64,000 nucleotides of DNA from Thermoleophilaceae bacterium (GCA_030446485.1 JAUJNF010000001.1:62001-126000); one strand, 5' to 3'; positions 18,482 to 27,187 are shown, counted from the stretch's first letter. Notes: generated from the letters alone by a model not told the origin. A program made the numbers and translations.

Positions 18482-19831
18482 ATGATGCGCCCGAACGGCA
18501 GCGAGCCCGGGCGCGAGCGGCGCGGGAGCGGCGGTTGGGCGGACGTCCTCGCCCACGAGCAGCACCTCGTCGCCCCGGGCAGCGAATGGCGCTCCGCGCT
18601 CTGGGCCGTCGCCAGCGAGCAGTTCAACAGCGCGGCCGACCGGCTGGACCTGGACCCGCAGGTGCGCGTGCGGCTGCTCGACCCGCGACGAGCCCTGACC
18701 GTGAACTTCCCCGTCCGCCGTGACAACGGCGACATCGAGATCTTCACCGGCTACCGCGTGCAGCACACGCTTGCGATAGGCCCGACGAAGGGAGGGATCC
18801 GCTACGCGCCCGGCGTCTCGCTCGGGGAGTGCGCCGCGCTCGCCCTGTGGATGACGATCAAGTGCGCCCTGCTCGGCCTCCCCTTCGGAGGTGCCAAGGG
18901 GGGCGTCCGCTGCGATCCGACCCGCCTGTCACCAGCGGAGCTCGAGCGGCTGACGCGTCGCTACACATCCGAGATCTTCCCCATCATCGGACCCGACCGG
19001 GATATCCCGGCACCGGACATGGCCACCGGCGAGCGCGAGATGGCGTGGTTCATGGACACCTACTCGCAGCAGGTCGGTCACGGAGTGCCGGAGAGCGTGA
19101 CCGGCAAGCCGGTCGTCCTCGGTGGGACGGCCGGCCGCCAGGCCGCCACCGGCCTCGGCGTCGTCTTCTCCCTCGAGACGCTGGTCGAGCGACTCGGATG
19201 GCGGCTCGCCGGACAGCGGGTCGCGATCCAGGGCTTCGGCAACGTGGGCGCGGTCGTCGCGGGCGAGCTGAGCCGCCGCGGAGCATCGATAGTCGCGCTG
19301 GCCGACGTGGCGGGCGGGATCGTGGCGCCCAACGGCCTGGACATCGACGCGGTGCACGCGTGGGTGGCCGAGCACCGCTTCCTGCGCGGCTTCCCGGGAG
19401 CGGAGCCGAAAACGCAGAACGGCGTGCTCGAGGTCCCCTGTGACATCCTCATCCCGGCCGCACTCGAAGCTCAGATCACCGCCGAGAACGCACCCCGGCT
19501 GCAGTGCAGGCTCGTCGTCGAGGCGGCGAACGGGCCGACGACGCCCGAAGCCGACCGAATCCTCACCGACCGTCGGATCAACGTGCTGCCCGACGTGCTG
19601 GCGAACGCCGGCGGAGTGACGGTCAGCTACCTCGAGTGGGTCCAGGATCAGCAGAAGTACTTCTGGGATGCCGACGAGGTCGCCCAGCGCATGCGGGGTC
19701 AGGTGCTCGAGGCGCTCGACCGGGTCCTGACCCTCGCCGACGAGCGCGGGGTCACGTGGCGGATGGCAGCGCAGATGGTTGCGATTCAGCGCTTCGCAGA
19801 GGCGGCACGTCTGCGCGCCGTCTATCCGTGA
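18482..19831 (+). CDS. gdhA: Glutamate dehydrogenase (Glu/Leu/Phe/Val family)
   Basis: 449 aa. Hallmarks are GPTKGGIRYAPGVS, LPFGGAKGGVRCDP with the catalytic lysine, IPAPDM with the catalytic Asp, and the NAD(P) Rossmann site VAIQGFGNVGAVVA. SYLEWVQD follows toward the end. The length and the GGAKGG context match glutamate dehydrogenase rather than the shorter leucine dehydrogenases. It interconverts glutamate and 2-oxoglutarate plus ammonium. ATG at 18482 is followed by a second possible start at 18485. An Arg/Gly-rich N-terminal extension of about 25 residues is probably flexible. Confidence 0.9.
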   Translation: MMRPNGSEPGRERRGSGGWADVLAHEQHLVAPGSEWRSALWAVASEQFNSAADRLDLDPQVRVRLLDPRRALTVNFPVRRDNGDIEIFTGYRVQHTLAIGPTKGGIRYAPGVSLGECAALALWMTIKCALLGLPFGGAKGGVRCDPTRLSPAELERLTRRYTSEIFPIIGPDRDIPAPDMATGEREMAWFMDTYSQQVGHGVPESVTGKPVVLGGTAGRQAATGLGVVFSLETLVERLGWRLAGQRVAIQGFGNVGAVVAGELSRRGASIVALADVAGGIVAPNGLDIDAVHAWVAEHRFLRGFPGAEPKTQNGVLEVPCDILIPAALEAQITAENAPRLQCRLVVEAANGPTTPEADRILTDRRINVLPDVLANAGGVTVSYLEWVQDQQKYFWDADEVAQRMRGQVLEALDRVLTLADERGVTWRMAAQMVAIQRFAEAARLRAVYP

Positions 19832-19959
19832 GCGACCGCGCCGTCGAGCGCGGGCCGACCGGTCGGCGCCGAACGAGGAGCTGCATCGGTTCCACGATCA
19901 GCACACGCGAGAGATGGGCGCTCCTGATCGTCACGGAGGGTGGGTTCGGAGCCACGCGG

Positions 19960-19987
19960 TTTCGCGCCGACCATCCGACGCTAGACT
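19960..19987 (+). promoter_or_regulatory. Candidate promoter of ssrA
   Basis: A good -10 hexamer TAGACT lies at 19982-19987. The -35 is poor (TTTCGC, 19960-19965, spacing 16). The transcript would start about 5-8 nt before the mature 5' end at 20000 and be trimmed by RNase P, as is normal for tmRNA. Confidence 0.4.
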
Positions 19988-19999
19988 CGCACGCAGCAA

Positions 20000-20368
20000 G
20001 GGGGCGAATTAGCTTCGACGTGGAGCGTGTCGTCTCGATGTAGCGAGCCGAGGACCCGGGTTGGCCTCGTTAAATGATCCCGGAACCAATAAGTGCGGAC
20101 TCCAACCATGAGTTCGCCCTCGCCGCTTAACAGCGTCTGAGGGAGTCGCACCGGGCAGCCCGCGACCCGGACCGCGGCTTCATACAGCGGGCTGACCCTC
20201 GGGCAGGACCCTTGGCTTCGGGGGGACATCAACAGGAGGGTGTGGCGCCGGTTACGTATCCCGCAGATCGACCGAGCCGGTAGCCGAGAAGCTGACTCTG
20301 CCGGGAACGCTCGTAGCAAGCACCGAGATGATGTTCCGCGGACGCCGGGGCAGTACCGGCCGCCTCCA
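20000..20368 (+). ncRNA. ssrA: tmRNA (ssrA)
   Basis: Rescues stalled ribosomes with SmpB. The 5' end GGGGGCG (20000-20006) pairs with the 3' strand CGCCTCC (20361-20367) into a 7-bp acceptor stem with the G3-U70 wobble that specifies alanine; A20368 is the discriminator. CCA is not encoded (TCC follows). The 5' part has the tmRNA signature AATTAGCTTCGACGTGGAG. The resume site AATAAGT leads into GCG at 20095 and an 11-codon tag, ADSNHEFALAA, ending in TAA at 20130. The T-stem is GCCGG/CCGGC, but its 7-nt loop reads GGCAGTA instead of TTCRANN, which is odd. smpB lies 1.3 kb away. Confidence 0.93.
20095..20130 (+). other. tmRNA proteolysis-tag reading frame
   Basis: GCG to TAA, encoding ADSNHEFALAA. 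The ALAA end is the ClpXP degron and ADSN.. is typical of actinobacterial tags. Preceded by the resume consensus AATAAGT. Confidence 0.93.
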
Positions 20369-20372
20369 TCCC

Positions 20373-20403
20373 AGCGCCTCGCCCACCGGGCGGGGCGCTT
20401 TCG
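20373..20403 (+). terminator. Rho-independent terminator of ssrA
   Basis: 12-bp stem AGCGCCTCGCCC/GGGCGGGGCGCT (20373-20384 and 20388-20399, one G-U pair) with loop ACC, followed by TTTCGTCTGTT. It starts 4 nt after the mature tmRNA 3' end. Confidence 0.85.
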
Positions 20404-20507
20404 TCTGTTAGGAAGGCCGAGCATCGGGCTGCGCCAGCCTGTCGCGGGCGCCATAGCGACCTAACGGCTTCGTGAAGCGCTCAAGTCCCGAGCCCTTCGC
20501 TGCGACA

Positions 20508-21437
20508 ATGAAGGACATGGACTCAGGCTCGAACTTCGCGGATCGCCCGCCGCTCACCCCCGCGTACGGCACCGAGGCGCCGCCCGCCTACCTGCCGCCC
20601 CAGTACGCGACGCCCGAGCCGCAGACGCCCGAGCCCTACCCGCCGCTCGAGCCGGACCGCAAGCCGTTCTGGAAGCGCGCCGGCGGCGCGCTCGTGGCGC
20701 TGGCCATCCTGATCTTCAGCTACGGGGCCAAGCTCAAGGGCCTACTCCTCCTCCTGCCCAAGCTCAAGATCTTCACCACGTCGGCCTCGGCGCTCGTGTC
20801 GGTGGCGGCGTACGCGCTCATCTTCACGTGGAAGTTCGCCATCGGGTTCGTGCTGCTGCTCTTCGTGCACGAGATGGGGCACGTGCTGCAGCTCCGGCGC
20901 GAGGGCATAAAGGCCACGGCCCCGCTGTTCATCCCCTTCCTCGGCGCGGTGGTGGGTATGAAGGAGCTGCCCAAGGACGCCGCCGCCGAGGCGCGCGTGG
21001 GGCTCGCCGGACCGATCCTCGGCACGGTGGGGTGCCTGGTGCCCCTCGGCCTCTGGCTCGCCACCGGTGAGCAGCTCTTCCAGGCGCTCGCCTACACCGG
21101 CTTCTTCCTGAACCTCTTCAACCTCGCCCCCGTGCTGCCGCTCGACGGGGGCCGCGCCATGGCAGCGCTCAGTCCGTGGATCGCCATCGTCGGGTTCGCA
21201 GGGATCATCGTGATGGCCTTCGTGTTCCCCAACCCGATCCTGCTGCTGATCATCCTGCTCGGCGGGTTCGAGACCTACCGGCGCTTCAAGGCGCGCAAGA
21301 CGGAGGAGTCGAAGCGCTACAACGAGGTGCGGCCGCGCGATCGGCTCATCGTGGCCGCCGTGTTCATCGGCCTTTCCGCGCTTCTGATCGTGGGCATGGA
21401 CCTGACCTACCTCGAGCGCGAGCTGAGCGACGCTTAG
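20508..21437 (+). CDS. M50 family (site-2-type) membrane metalloprotease
   Basis: 309 aa from ATG at 20508 (alternatives GTG 20472 or ATG 20517; none has a good ribosome-binding site). A Pro-rich cytoplasmic N-terminus of about 60 residues precedes helices. The zinc site is VHEMGH within a helix, and the third ligand motif is NLAPVLPLDGGR. Both are diagnostic of M50 intramembrane proteases. No PDZ domain is present, unlike RseP. Members cut membrane-bound transcription regulators or are uncharacterised. The gene lies between ssrA and the smpB operon, with the S41 protease CtpA nearby. Confidence 0.87.
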   Translation: MKDMDSGSNFADRPPLTPAYGTEAPPAYLPPQYATPEPQTPEPYPPLEPDRKPFWKRAGGALVALAILIFSYGAKLKGLLLLLPKLKIFTTSASALVSVAAYALIFTWKFAIGFVLLLFVHEMGHVLQLRREGIKATAPLFIPFLGAVVGMKELPKDAAAEARVGLAGPILGTVGCLVPLGLWLATGEQLFQALAYTGFFLNLFNLAPVLPLDGGRAMAALSPWIAIVGFAGIIVMAFVFPNPILLLIILLGGFETYRRFKARKTEESKRYNEVRPRDRLIVAAVFIGLSALLIVGMDLTYLERELSDA

Positions 21438-21637
21438 CGGCTGGCGGGGGGCGCCTTGAACGTGCTCTCCTGACACGAGCTGTCGACCTCCCCGGACCAG
21501 ATCCCCGACGTCGCGGGCTCGAGCCCGTCAGCGACCAGCGCCTGGCGGTGACCACCGCCAACCTCACCCTCCGGCGCTTCCGGCCGCACGACGCGTACGT
21601 ACTCACGCTGTCCAAGCCGCGCCGTCGCTGAGCCGGT
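21438..21637. other. Intergenic, possible gene remnant
   Basis: 200 nt between convergent M50 and smpB genes. A plus-strand frame ending at 21631 reads like the C-terminus of a longer protein (LAVTTANLTLRRFRPHD) but has no start or body, so it may be a remnant. No terminator hairpin is obvious. Confidence 0.3.
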
Positions 21638-22117
21638 CTACCGCTGGCGCTCGGCCAGCGCGCGGTCGATCTCGCGCCGCTGGTCCCGGTCCTTCAGGGC
21701 CCGCCGCTTGTCCCCGACGTCCTTGCCGCGGGCCAGCGCGATCTCGACCTTGGCGACCGGGCCCTTGAAGTACAGACGGGTCGGCACGAGCGTCAGCCCC
21801 TTCTCCGCCGTCTTGCCGATCATGCGCTCGATCTCCCGCTTCTGCAGCAGCAGCTTGCGTGGCCGCTCGGCCTCGTGGTTGTCGCGCGCGGCTGGCGCGT
21901 AGGGCGGGATGTGCATGTTGTGAAGCCACACCTCGCGCCCGCGCAGCGCAGCGTAGGCGTCCTTCAGCTGCGCGCTCCCTTGGCGCAGTGACTTGACCTC
22001 CGAGCCCTGGAGCACGATGCCGCACTCCCAGCGGTCCGTGAGGTGGTAGCGAAATGCCGCCTGGCGGTTGGTGGCGATGTCGCCCGCCGCGGCCTTGCGC
22101 TTGCCCTTCTTGGCCAT
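21638..22117 (-). CDS. smpB: SsrA-binding protein SmpB
   Basis: 159 aa. SmpB fold residues are clear: IATNRQAAFRYHLTDRWECG, LQGSEVKSLRQG, LKDAYAALRGREVWLHNMHI, RKLLLQKREIERM, LTLVPTRLYFKGPVAKVEIA and ARGKDVGDKR. The basic C-terminal tail (about 130-159) enters the mRNA channel during trans-translation. It is the last gene of the minus-strand run ftsE-ftsX-ctpA-rnr-smpB and starts 6 nt after rnr. ssrA lies 1.3 kb downstream on the opposite strand. Confidence 0.97.
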   Translation of the reverse strand: MAKKGKRKAAAGDIATNRQAAFRYHLTDRWECGIVLQGSEVKSLRQGSAQLKDAYAALRGREVWLHNMHIPPYAPAARDNHEAERPRKLLLQKREIERMIGKTAEKGLTLVPTRLYFKGPVAKVEIALARGKDVGDKRRALKDRDQRREIDRALAERQR

Positions 22118-22123
22118 GGTGCG

Positions 22124-23941
22124 TCAGTCTCCTGCGTCGGCGGGGTAGAGGTCGACCCGTCCGCGCGGCGCCTCCACGCGGCCCACCACGACCTCCACCG
22201 GATCGCCCAGCCGCAGCCGGCGCCCGGACCGCTCGGCCACGAGCGCGGTGCCCTCCTCATTGAGGTTCCACCAGTCGCCGCGCAGCCGGCGCACCGGGAG
22301 CATCCCCTCGAAGCCCTCGTCACCGAAGCGCACGAAGGCGCCCGCGCCGATTAGGCCCACCACCTCGCCCTCGAAGTGCGCCGCCTCGTCTCCCCCACGC
22401 TCGACCAGGACCCGCTCGAGCAGGAAGGCGCGGCAGATGTCGTCGGCGTCGCGCTCGATCCGCATCGCCTCGCGCTCCGCGGCCGAGCAGGCCACGCCGG
22501 CGTCGTAGAGATCGGAGGCGCGGGGGGCGGCGTCGTCGAGCCCCAGCCCGGCGAGCAGGGCGCGGTGGGCCACGAGGTCGGGGTAGCGGCGGATCGGCGA
22601 CGTGAAGTGGCAGTAGCGCAGGCTGGCGAGCCCGGTGTGGCCGAGGTTCTTGGGCGTGTAGTAGGCCTGCTTGAGCGAGCGCAGCACCAGCGAGGTGATC
22701 GCCGCCCGCCCGCGGCCCGTGCGCTCGACGTGCGCGGCCGCCAGCCGGCTCACCTCGCCCACCAGATCGGCGGCCTGCTGGGGGCTCAGGTGCTCGGGCA
22801 GCGGCGGCGTGGGCACGTCGAGGCTCGCGAGCTTTTCCACCAGGTACACGATGGCCTGGGGATCGGGCCGCTCGTGCACGCGGTAGAGAGTGGGCAGCCG
22901 CCGGTCAGCCAGGTAGCCGGCCACGGCCTCGTTGGCGAGGATCATCAGCTGCTCGATCAGCCCGTGGGACTCGGTTTGCACCTCCCAGTGGATGCCCTCG
23001 ACATTTCCCCGGGCGTCGAACTCGAACTGCGGCTCCCCCGGCGAGCTCACGGCCAGGGCACCGCGCCGCGAGCGCCGCTCCGCCAGCGCCGCGGCCACGC
23101 CGCGCGCCACCTCGAGCGGGCCGCCCCACGGGTCGGCGGCGGGCTCCGCGCCGGCGAACATGCGGTCGACCTCGTCGTAGGTCAGCCGGGCGTCGCTGCG
23201 AATCGTCGAGCGGTGGAAGCGGCTCTCGCGCAGCTCGGCACCGTCCATCAGCATCTCCACGGTGACGGCCGGGCGCTCCTCCCCCGGCACCAGGCTGCAC
23301 GCGCCGTTCGAGAGCACCTCGGGCAGCATCGGCTCGACGGCGCCCGGCACGTACACGCTCGTACCGCGCCGAAACGCCTCGGCGTCGAGCGGCGCGCCCG
23401 GCCTGACGTAGGCGCCCACATCGGCGATGTGCACCCACACCCGAACCCGCCCGTCGTCCTCACGCTCGGCGGAGATCGCGTCGTCGAAGTCCCGTGCCGA
23501 AGCGGGGTCGATGGTGAACGTGGGAAGAGCGGTGAGATCGAGACGGGCGGCCGATCCCTCGGCCCTGTCCACCGTCCACCGTCCACCGTCCACCGAAGGC
23601 GCAGTCACTTCTTGGGCCCCCTCCTCCACCCCCCGAGGAAACCTCCGCCACAACCCCCGCTCCACCATCAACCCCTCCACCACCTCGCGCGCCACCTCCG
23701 GCCGCCCGAGCACCCGCGTCACCCGCACGCCGCGCTTGCCGCGCCCGAGCAGCACCATGTCGCCCGGGCCAGCATCGCCGCGGCCGCGCGGGTCGATCGC
23801 GATGCGGCCACCGCGCTCGAACAGCGGCTCGGCCACGAGCAGCCGCCCGCGCTTCTCGAGCACGGCAACGAGTGGCTCGGGGCGGGCGTCCGCGGCCGCG
23901 GCGCGACCGCCGGACCGGGGCGCCCGTGCGGGGACGCTCAC
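22124..23941 (-). CDS. rnr: Ribonuclease R (RNB family)
   Basis: 605 aa from GTG at 23941, which overlaps the ctpA stop as GTGA, so start choice and coupling are clear. After short cold-shock-like segments comes the RNB catalytic domain: DPASARDFDDAIS holds the metal-binding aspartates, then YRVHERPD and CHFTSPIRRYPDL. An S1 domain follows near the end (FEGEVVGLIGAGAFVRF). It degrades structured RNA 3' to 5' and clears defective mRNAs during trans-translation, which suits the neighbouring smpB. It is shorter than enteric RNase R (about 800 aa). A four-copy GTCCACC repeat is inserted in frame just before the RNB domain. Confidence 0.93.
   Translation of the reverse strand: MSVPARAPRSGGRAAAADARPEPLVAVLEKRGRLLVAEPLFERGGRIAIDPRGRGDAGPGDMVLLGRGKRGVRVTRVLGRPEVAREVVEGLMVERGLWRRFPRGVEEGAQEVTAPSVDGGRWTVDRAEGSAARLDLTALPTFTIDPASARDFDDAISAEREDDGRVRVWVHIADVGAYVRPGAPLDAEAFRRGTSVYVPGAVEPMLPEVLSNGACSLVPGEERPAVTVEMLMDGAELRESRFHRSTIRSDARLTYDEVDRMFAGAEPAADPWGGPLEVARGVAAALAERRSRRGALAVSSPGEPQFEFDARGNVEGIHWEVQTESHGLIEQLMILANEAVAGYLADRRLPTLYRVHERPDPQAIVYLVEKLASLDVPTPPLPEHLSPQQAADLVGEVSRLAAAHVERTGRGRAAITSLVLRSLKQAYYTPKNLGHTGLASLRYCHFTSPIRRYPDLVAHRALLAGLGLDDAAPRASDLYDAGVACSAAEREAMRIERDADDICRAFLLERVLVERGGDEAAHFEGEVVGLIGAGAFVRFGDEGFEGMLPVRRLRGDWWNLNEEGTALVAERSGRRLRLGDPVEVVVGRVEAPRGRVDLYPADAGD
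23567..23594 (-). repeat. Four perfect copies of GGTGGAC inside rnr
   Basis: Four direct 7-bp units (GTCCACC on the plus strand) encode SVDGGRWTVD between the N-terminal region and the RNB domain. Being 28 bp, the array shifts through all three frames yet keeps the gene open. Shorter copies precede prfB and ahcY. Confidence 0.85.
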
Positions 23942-25119
23942 CTCAGCGCTTCGAGCAGCGTGTCGAGCGCGACGGGCTCGGCCTCGTCGCGCTTGGTCCG
24001 CGGCTTGTCGCGCGCCCGCACCTTGGGCTCGATGCCCTTGTCGGAGATGTTGACCCCGCTCGGCAGGTAGTAGCTCGCCACCGTGAGGCTGAGCGTGCCG
24101 CCGTTCGACAGCGTCTCCACCTCCTGGACGACTCCCTTGCCGAACGTCTTCGTGCCCACCACCGTGGCCCGACCGCGATCCTGGAGCGCCCCGGCCACGA
24201 TCTCGGAGGCGCTCGCGGAGCCGCGGTCCACCAGCACCACCACCGGGATGTCCTCCTCGATGGCGTCGCCCTCGGCCTCGAACTCCTTCTCCGCGCGGGT
24301 TCGCCCGCGCGTGCTGACGATCTCGCCGTCCTCGATGAAGGTGCTGGCCACGAGGATTCCCTCGTCGAGCAGCCCGCCGCCGTTGCCGCGTAGGTCGAGC
24401 AGTAGCCCCTCCGCCCCCTGGTCGAGCAGCCGGTCGATCTCCTCGCGAAGCAGGCCGTGGCTGCCGCGACTGAAGCTCAGGAACCGCGCGATTCCGAGCT
24501 TGCGCCCCTCGCGCTCGACGATGCGCCCCTCGACGACCGGCACCTCGATCCGCTCGCGCTCCACCTCGAGGGTGCGCTCGTCGCCCTGGCCCGGGGTGGT
24601 GATCTTCAGCTCGACCATGGTGCCCGACTCGCCCTTGATCTTGGCCACGGCCACGTCGCTCGGCTCGCCGGCGATGGGATCGCTGTTCACCTCGGTCACG
24701 ATGTCGCCCTTGCGAATGCCGGCCCTGGCGGCCGGTGACCCCTCGAACACCTGGACCACGAGCAGGCCGCGCTTCACCTGGTCGACGCTCATGCCCACCC
24801 CCTCGAACTCGCCGCTCACCGACTGCTCGAACAGCTTCGACTGGTCCGGCGTGAAGTAGTGCGAGAACGGGTCGTCGAGCGCTGCGATTATGCCCTGCAG
24901 CGACGCCTCCTCGAGCTTCTTGCGGTCGATCGCCCGGTAGAAGTCGTTGTCGATCTCGTCGATGAGCTCGCCACGCAGCGAGGCCTCCTTGTCGGCCACG
25001 AAGGCGTCGCGCAGGGAGTCCGGAAGGCGGTTCGGGTGCCCGCCGAGGTACATCCCGGCGAACAGGAAGAGGATCCCGCTGGCGAGCGCGATCACTGCGG
25101 TGCGAACTGAGGGATGCAT
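23938..25119 (-). CDS. ctpA: C-terminal processing peptidase (S41 family)
   Basis: 393 aa. An N-terminal signal anchor (TAVIALASGILFLFAGMYLG) places it outside the membrane. An N-terminal helical part (FYRAIDRKKLEEASLQGII) is followed by a PDZ domain (GVGMSVDQVKRGLLVVQVFEGSPAARAG region). The S41 core has LLLDLRGNGGGLLDEG, DRGSASASEIVAGAL with the catalytic Ser, and TKTFGKGVVQ with the catalytic Lys. It cleaves C-terminal ends of extracytoplasmic proteins. The stop overlaps rnr by GTGA. The position between ftsX and rnr suggests a division/wall link. Confidence 0.93.
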   Translation of the reverse strand: MHPSVRTAVIALASGILFLFAGMYLGGHPNRLPDSLRDAFVADKEASLRGELIDEIDNDFYRAIDRKKLEEASLQGIIAALDDPFSHYFTPDQSKLFEQSVSGEFEGVGMSVDQVKRGLLVVQVFEGSPAARAGIRKGDIVTEVNSDPIAGEPSDVAVAKIKGESGTMVELKITTPGQGDERTLEVERERIEVPVVEGRIVEREGRKLGIARFLSFSRGSHGLLREEIDRLLDQGAEGLLLDLRGNGGGLLDEGILVASTFIEDGEIVSTRGRTRAEKEFEAEGDAIEEDIPVVVLVDRGSASASEIVAGALQDRGRATVVGTKTFGKGVVQEVETLSNGGTLSLTVASYYLPSGVNISDKGIEPKVRARDKPRTKRDEAEPVALDTLLEALR

Positions 25120-25228
25120 GACGAGAAGAGGTTCGTGCGGACGCCGCGGGGGGCGTTACCTGCCTCTTCAGAGGGTAGCCACGAGCCCTCCCGGGCCCGC
25201 AGTCCAAACCGCCGCTGCGTCCCGCCGG

Positions 25229-26122
25229 CTAGACGCGCAGGAAGCGCCTGAGCGTGAGCCCGCTGCCGACGGCCGACACGGCCACGCAGGCGGCAAGCAG
25301 CAGCAGGGCTAGCACCGGAAAGTCGATGGTGTCGGGAGCGGCCAGCAGCGCAAAGCGATCCGACAGGGGGTCGATCAGCGTCTCCTTGGCGAGGGTCAGC
25401 AGCCCGATAGCCGCCACGCCGCCCATGAAGCCCACGAACACCCCCTCGATCACGAACGGCCAGCGGATGAACCAGTCCGTGGCTCCCACCAGCCGCATGA
25501 CCTCGATTTCCCGGCGACGGGCGAACAGCGACAGGCGGATGGTGTTGGCCACGAGCGCTATCGAGGCCAGCACGAGGAGCGCGGCGAGGCCGGCGGTGAG
25601 CAGCTTCACCAAGCTCGTGGCCGAGAGGATCTTGTCGGTCTCGTCCTCGCGGTTGCGCACCTCGTCGATCGCGGCGAGCTCCGGCCGTGGCGACAGGCCG
25701 CTCTTCGGCGGCTCGAGCCGGGCTACGATCGAGTCGACGGCGCCCGGGTCCACCGGCGTCACCCGGAAGGAGTCGGGGAGCGGATTGCGTCCCAGGATGT
25801 CGAAGGCGTCCGGGTTGCGCCGCCGCTCACGCTCGAACGCCTGCTCCTTGGAGATGAACTCGACGCCCTTCACGTTGGGCGTGCGCTCGAGCGCCGCCCG
25901 CAGGGTGGCCACGCCCTCCCTGCTCGTGCGCTCGGCCACGTAGACGTCGACCACCACGCGACTGCGCACCTCGTTGGCGGTGCCCGTCGTTGCCTGCACG
26001 ATCGGGATGAACACGCCGAGCACGAGCGCCGTGAGCAACACGGTGAGGATCGCGGCCAGGCTGGGCGCGGCGTTGCGTGAGAGGGCCCGGAACGCCTCCT
26101 TGAAGAAGAAGCCGAGCCTAAT
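25229..26122 (-). CDS. ftsX: Cell division protein FtsX
   Basis: 297 aa. The first helix (SLAAILTVLLTALVLGVFIP), the extracellular loop (about 50-180) and three C-terminal helices (LLTAGLAALLVLASIALVAN, IEGVFVGFMGGVAAIGLL, LALLLLAACVAVSAVGSGLTL) match FtsX. The family N-terminus [19 protein letters not shown] lies upstream of the first canonical start (GTG 26041) but in the same open frame. The only start-like codon before it is ATT at 26122, overlapping the ftsE TAG as ATTAG, with GAGGG 8 nt upstream. I therefore place the start there. With FtsE it regulates septal wall hydrolases. The 297-aa length is typical. Confidence 0.9.
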   Translation of the reverse strand: MRLGFFFKEAFRALSRNAAPSLAAILTVLLTALVLGVFIPIVQATTGTANEVRSRVVVDVYVAERTSREGVATLRAALERTPNVKGVEFISKEQAFERERRRNPDAFDILGRNPLPDSFRVTPVDPGAVDSIVARLEPPKSGLSPRPELAAIDEVRNREDETDKILSATSLVKLLTAGLAALLVLASIALVANTIRLSLFARRREIEVMRLVGATDWFIRWPFVIEGVFVGFMGGVAAIGLLTLAKETLIDPLSDRFALLAAPDTIDFPVLALLLLAACVAVSAVGSGLTLRRFLRV

Positions 26123-26960
26123 TGGGGTGGCCCTCGACCCCGACGCCCAGCTCGCCGCGCAGCCGGATGGCGAACTCGCTCGTGGACTCGTCGGGGCGGT
26201 AGCGGCCCGAGCGCTGGTCGCGCACCACGCGGCCGCTCTCGAGCTCGATCACGCGCCGGCGCATCTTGTCCACCATCTCGCGGTCGTGCGTGGCCACGAT
26301 CACGGTCGTGCCCGTGCGGTTGATGCGGTAGATCAGCTGCATGATCCCGATCGAGGTCTCGGGGTCGAGGTTCCCGGTGGGCTCGTCGGCCAGCAGCAGC
26401 GGCGGATGGTTCACGAAGGCCCGCGCGATCGAGACGCGCTGCTGCTCGCCGCCCGACAGCTCGTCGGGATAGTTGTGCAGCTTGGTGGAGAGGCCGACCA
26501 GGCGCAGGATCGAAGGCACCTTGCGGCGGATCGACTGGCGGCTCTCGCCGATCACCTCCAGCGAGTAGGCCACGTTGGCGTACACGGTGCGGTTCGGCAG
26601 CAGCTTGAAGTCCTGGAAGATCACGCCCACGTTGCGCCGCAGCCGGGGCACCTTCTTGCGCGGCATCTCCCCAAGCTTGCGGCCGGACACGAGCACCTGG
26701 CCGTCCGAGGCCTCGAGCTCCTTGAGGATGAGGCGGAGGCACGTGGACTTGCCGCAGCCGGTGGGACCCACGAGGAAGACGAACTCGCCGCGCTCCACGC
26801 CGAGCGACACGCGGTCGAGGCCGATCGAGCCGCCGTCGTACACCTTCGACACGTTGCGCAGCTCGACCACGGGGACCGAGGTGGTGGGCGCAGGCTGCGC
26901 GGGGCGCCGGTCGGCCTGGAGCGAGCGCTCGACCTCGGCCCTGGTGGGTGACGACCTCAT
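26118..26960 (-). CDS. ftsE: Cell division ATP-binding protein FtsE
   Basis: 280 aa from ATG at 26960, with AAGGA 7 nt upstream. Walker [33 protein letters not shown] (characteristic of FtsE), [14 protein letters not shown] and [13 protein letters not shown] are intact. About 30 residues precede the ABC core and a 40-residue tail follows; both are longer than in the 220-aa E. coli protein, as often in actinobacteria. It powers FtsX. The gene leads the operon and is divergent from the sigma factor gene. Confidence 0.95.
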   Translation of the reverse strand: MRSSPTRAEVERSLQADRRPAQPAPTTSVPVVELRNVSKVYDGGSIGLDRVSLGVERGEFVFLVGPTGCGKSTCLRLILKELEASDGQVLVSGRKLGEMPRKKVPRLRRNVGVIFQDFKLLPNRTVYANVAYSLEVIGESRQSIRRKVPSILRLVGLSTKLHNYPDELSGGEQQRVSIARAFVNHPPLLLADEPTGNLDPETSIGIMQLIYRINRTGTTVIVATHDREMVDKMRRRVIELESGRVVRDQRSGRYRPDESTSEFAIRLRGELGVGVEGHPN

Positions 26961-27030
26961 TCGGCCGTCCTTCTTATCGAAGCCGAGAGGCCGGAGCCAG
27001 CGGTGCAACGCTTCCTGCACATTGCAGGGA

Positions 27031-27065
27031 AAACGTCGCGCGGCTCGTGAGGCGCCGTGACGTTT
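27031..27065. promoter_or_regulatory. Inverted repeat between ftsE and the sigma gene
   Basis: AAACGTC (27031-27037) and GACGTTT (27059-27065) are 21 nt apart; a smaller CCTGC-N5-GCAGG lies just before, near 27014-27028. The 227-nt divergent region must hold promoters for both genes, so these are candidate operators. No -35/-10 pair is convincing. Confidence 0.3.
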
Positions 27066-27187
27066 CCGCTTCCGCGGGCGTTGCAGCTCACGAGGCGCTC
27101 CGGCGATCGCGCGCCGGCCTGCTTCCATACGTCCACGAGAGCGGTACTCCATTACGAGCGTCCCTCCCACGAGCCGATGACGAAGCG

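Noticed and set aside
20344-20368. 3' end of a separate tRNA-Ala
   Set aside because: The matching acceptor strand is 340 nt upstream and a tag ORF lies between, so it is the tRNA-like domain of tmRNA.
23567-23594. CRISPR-like direct repeats
   Set aside because: Contiguous 7-bp units without spacers, inside a coding sequence.
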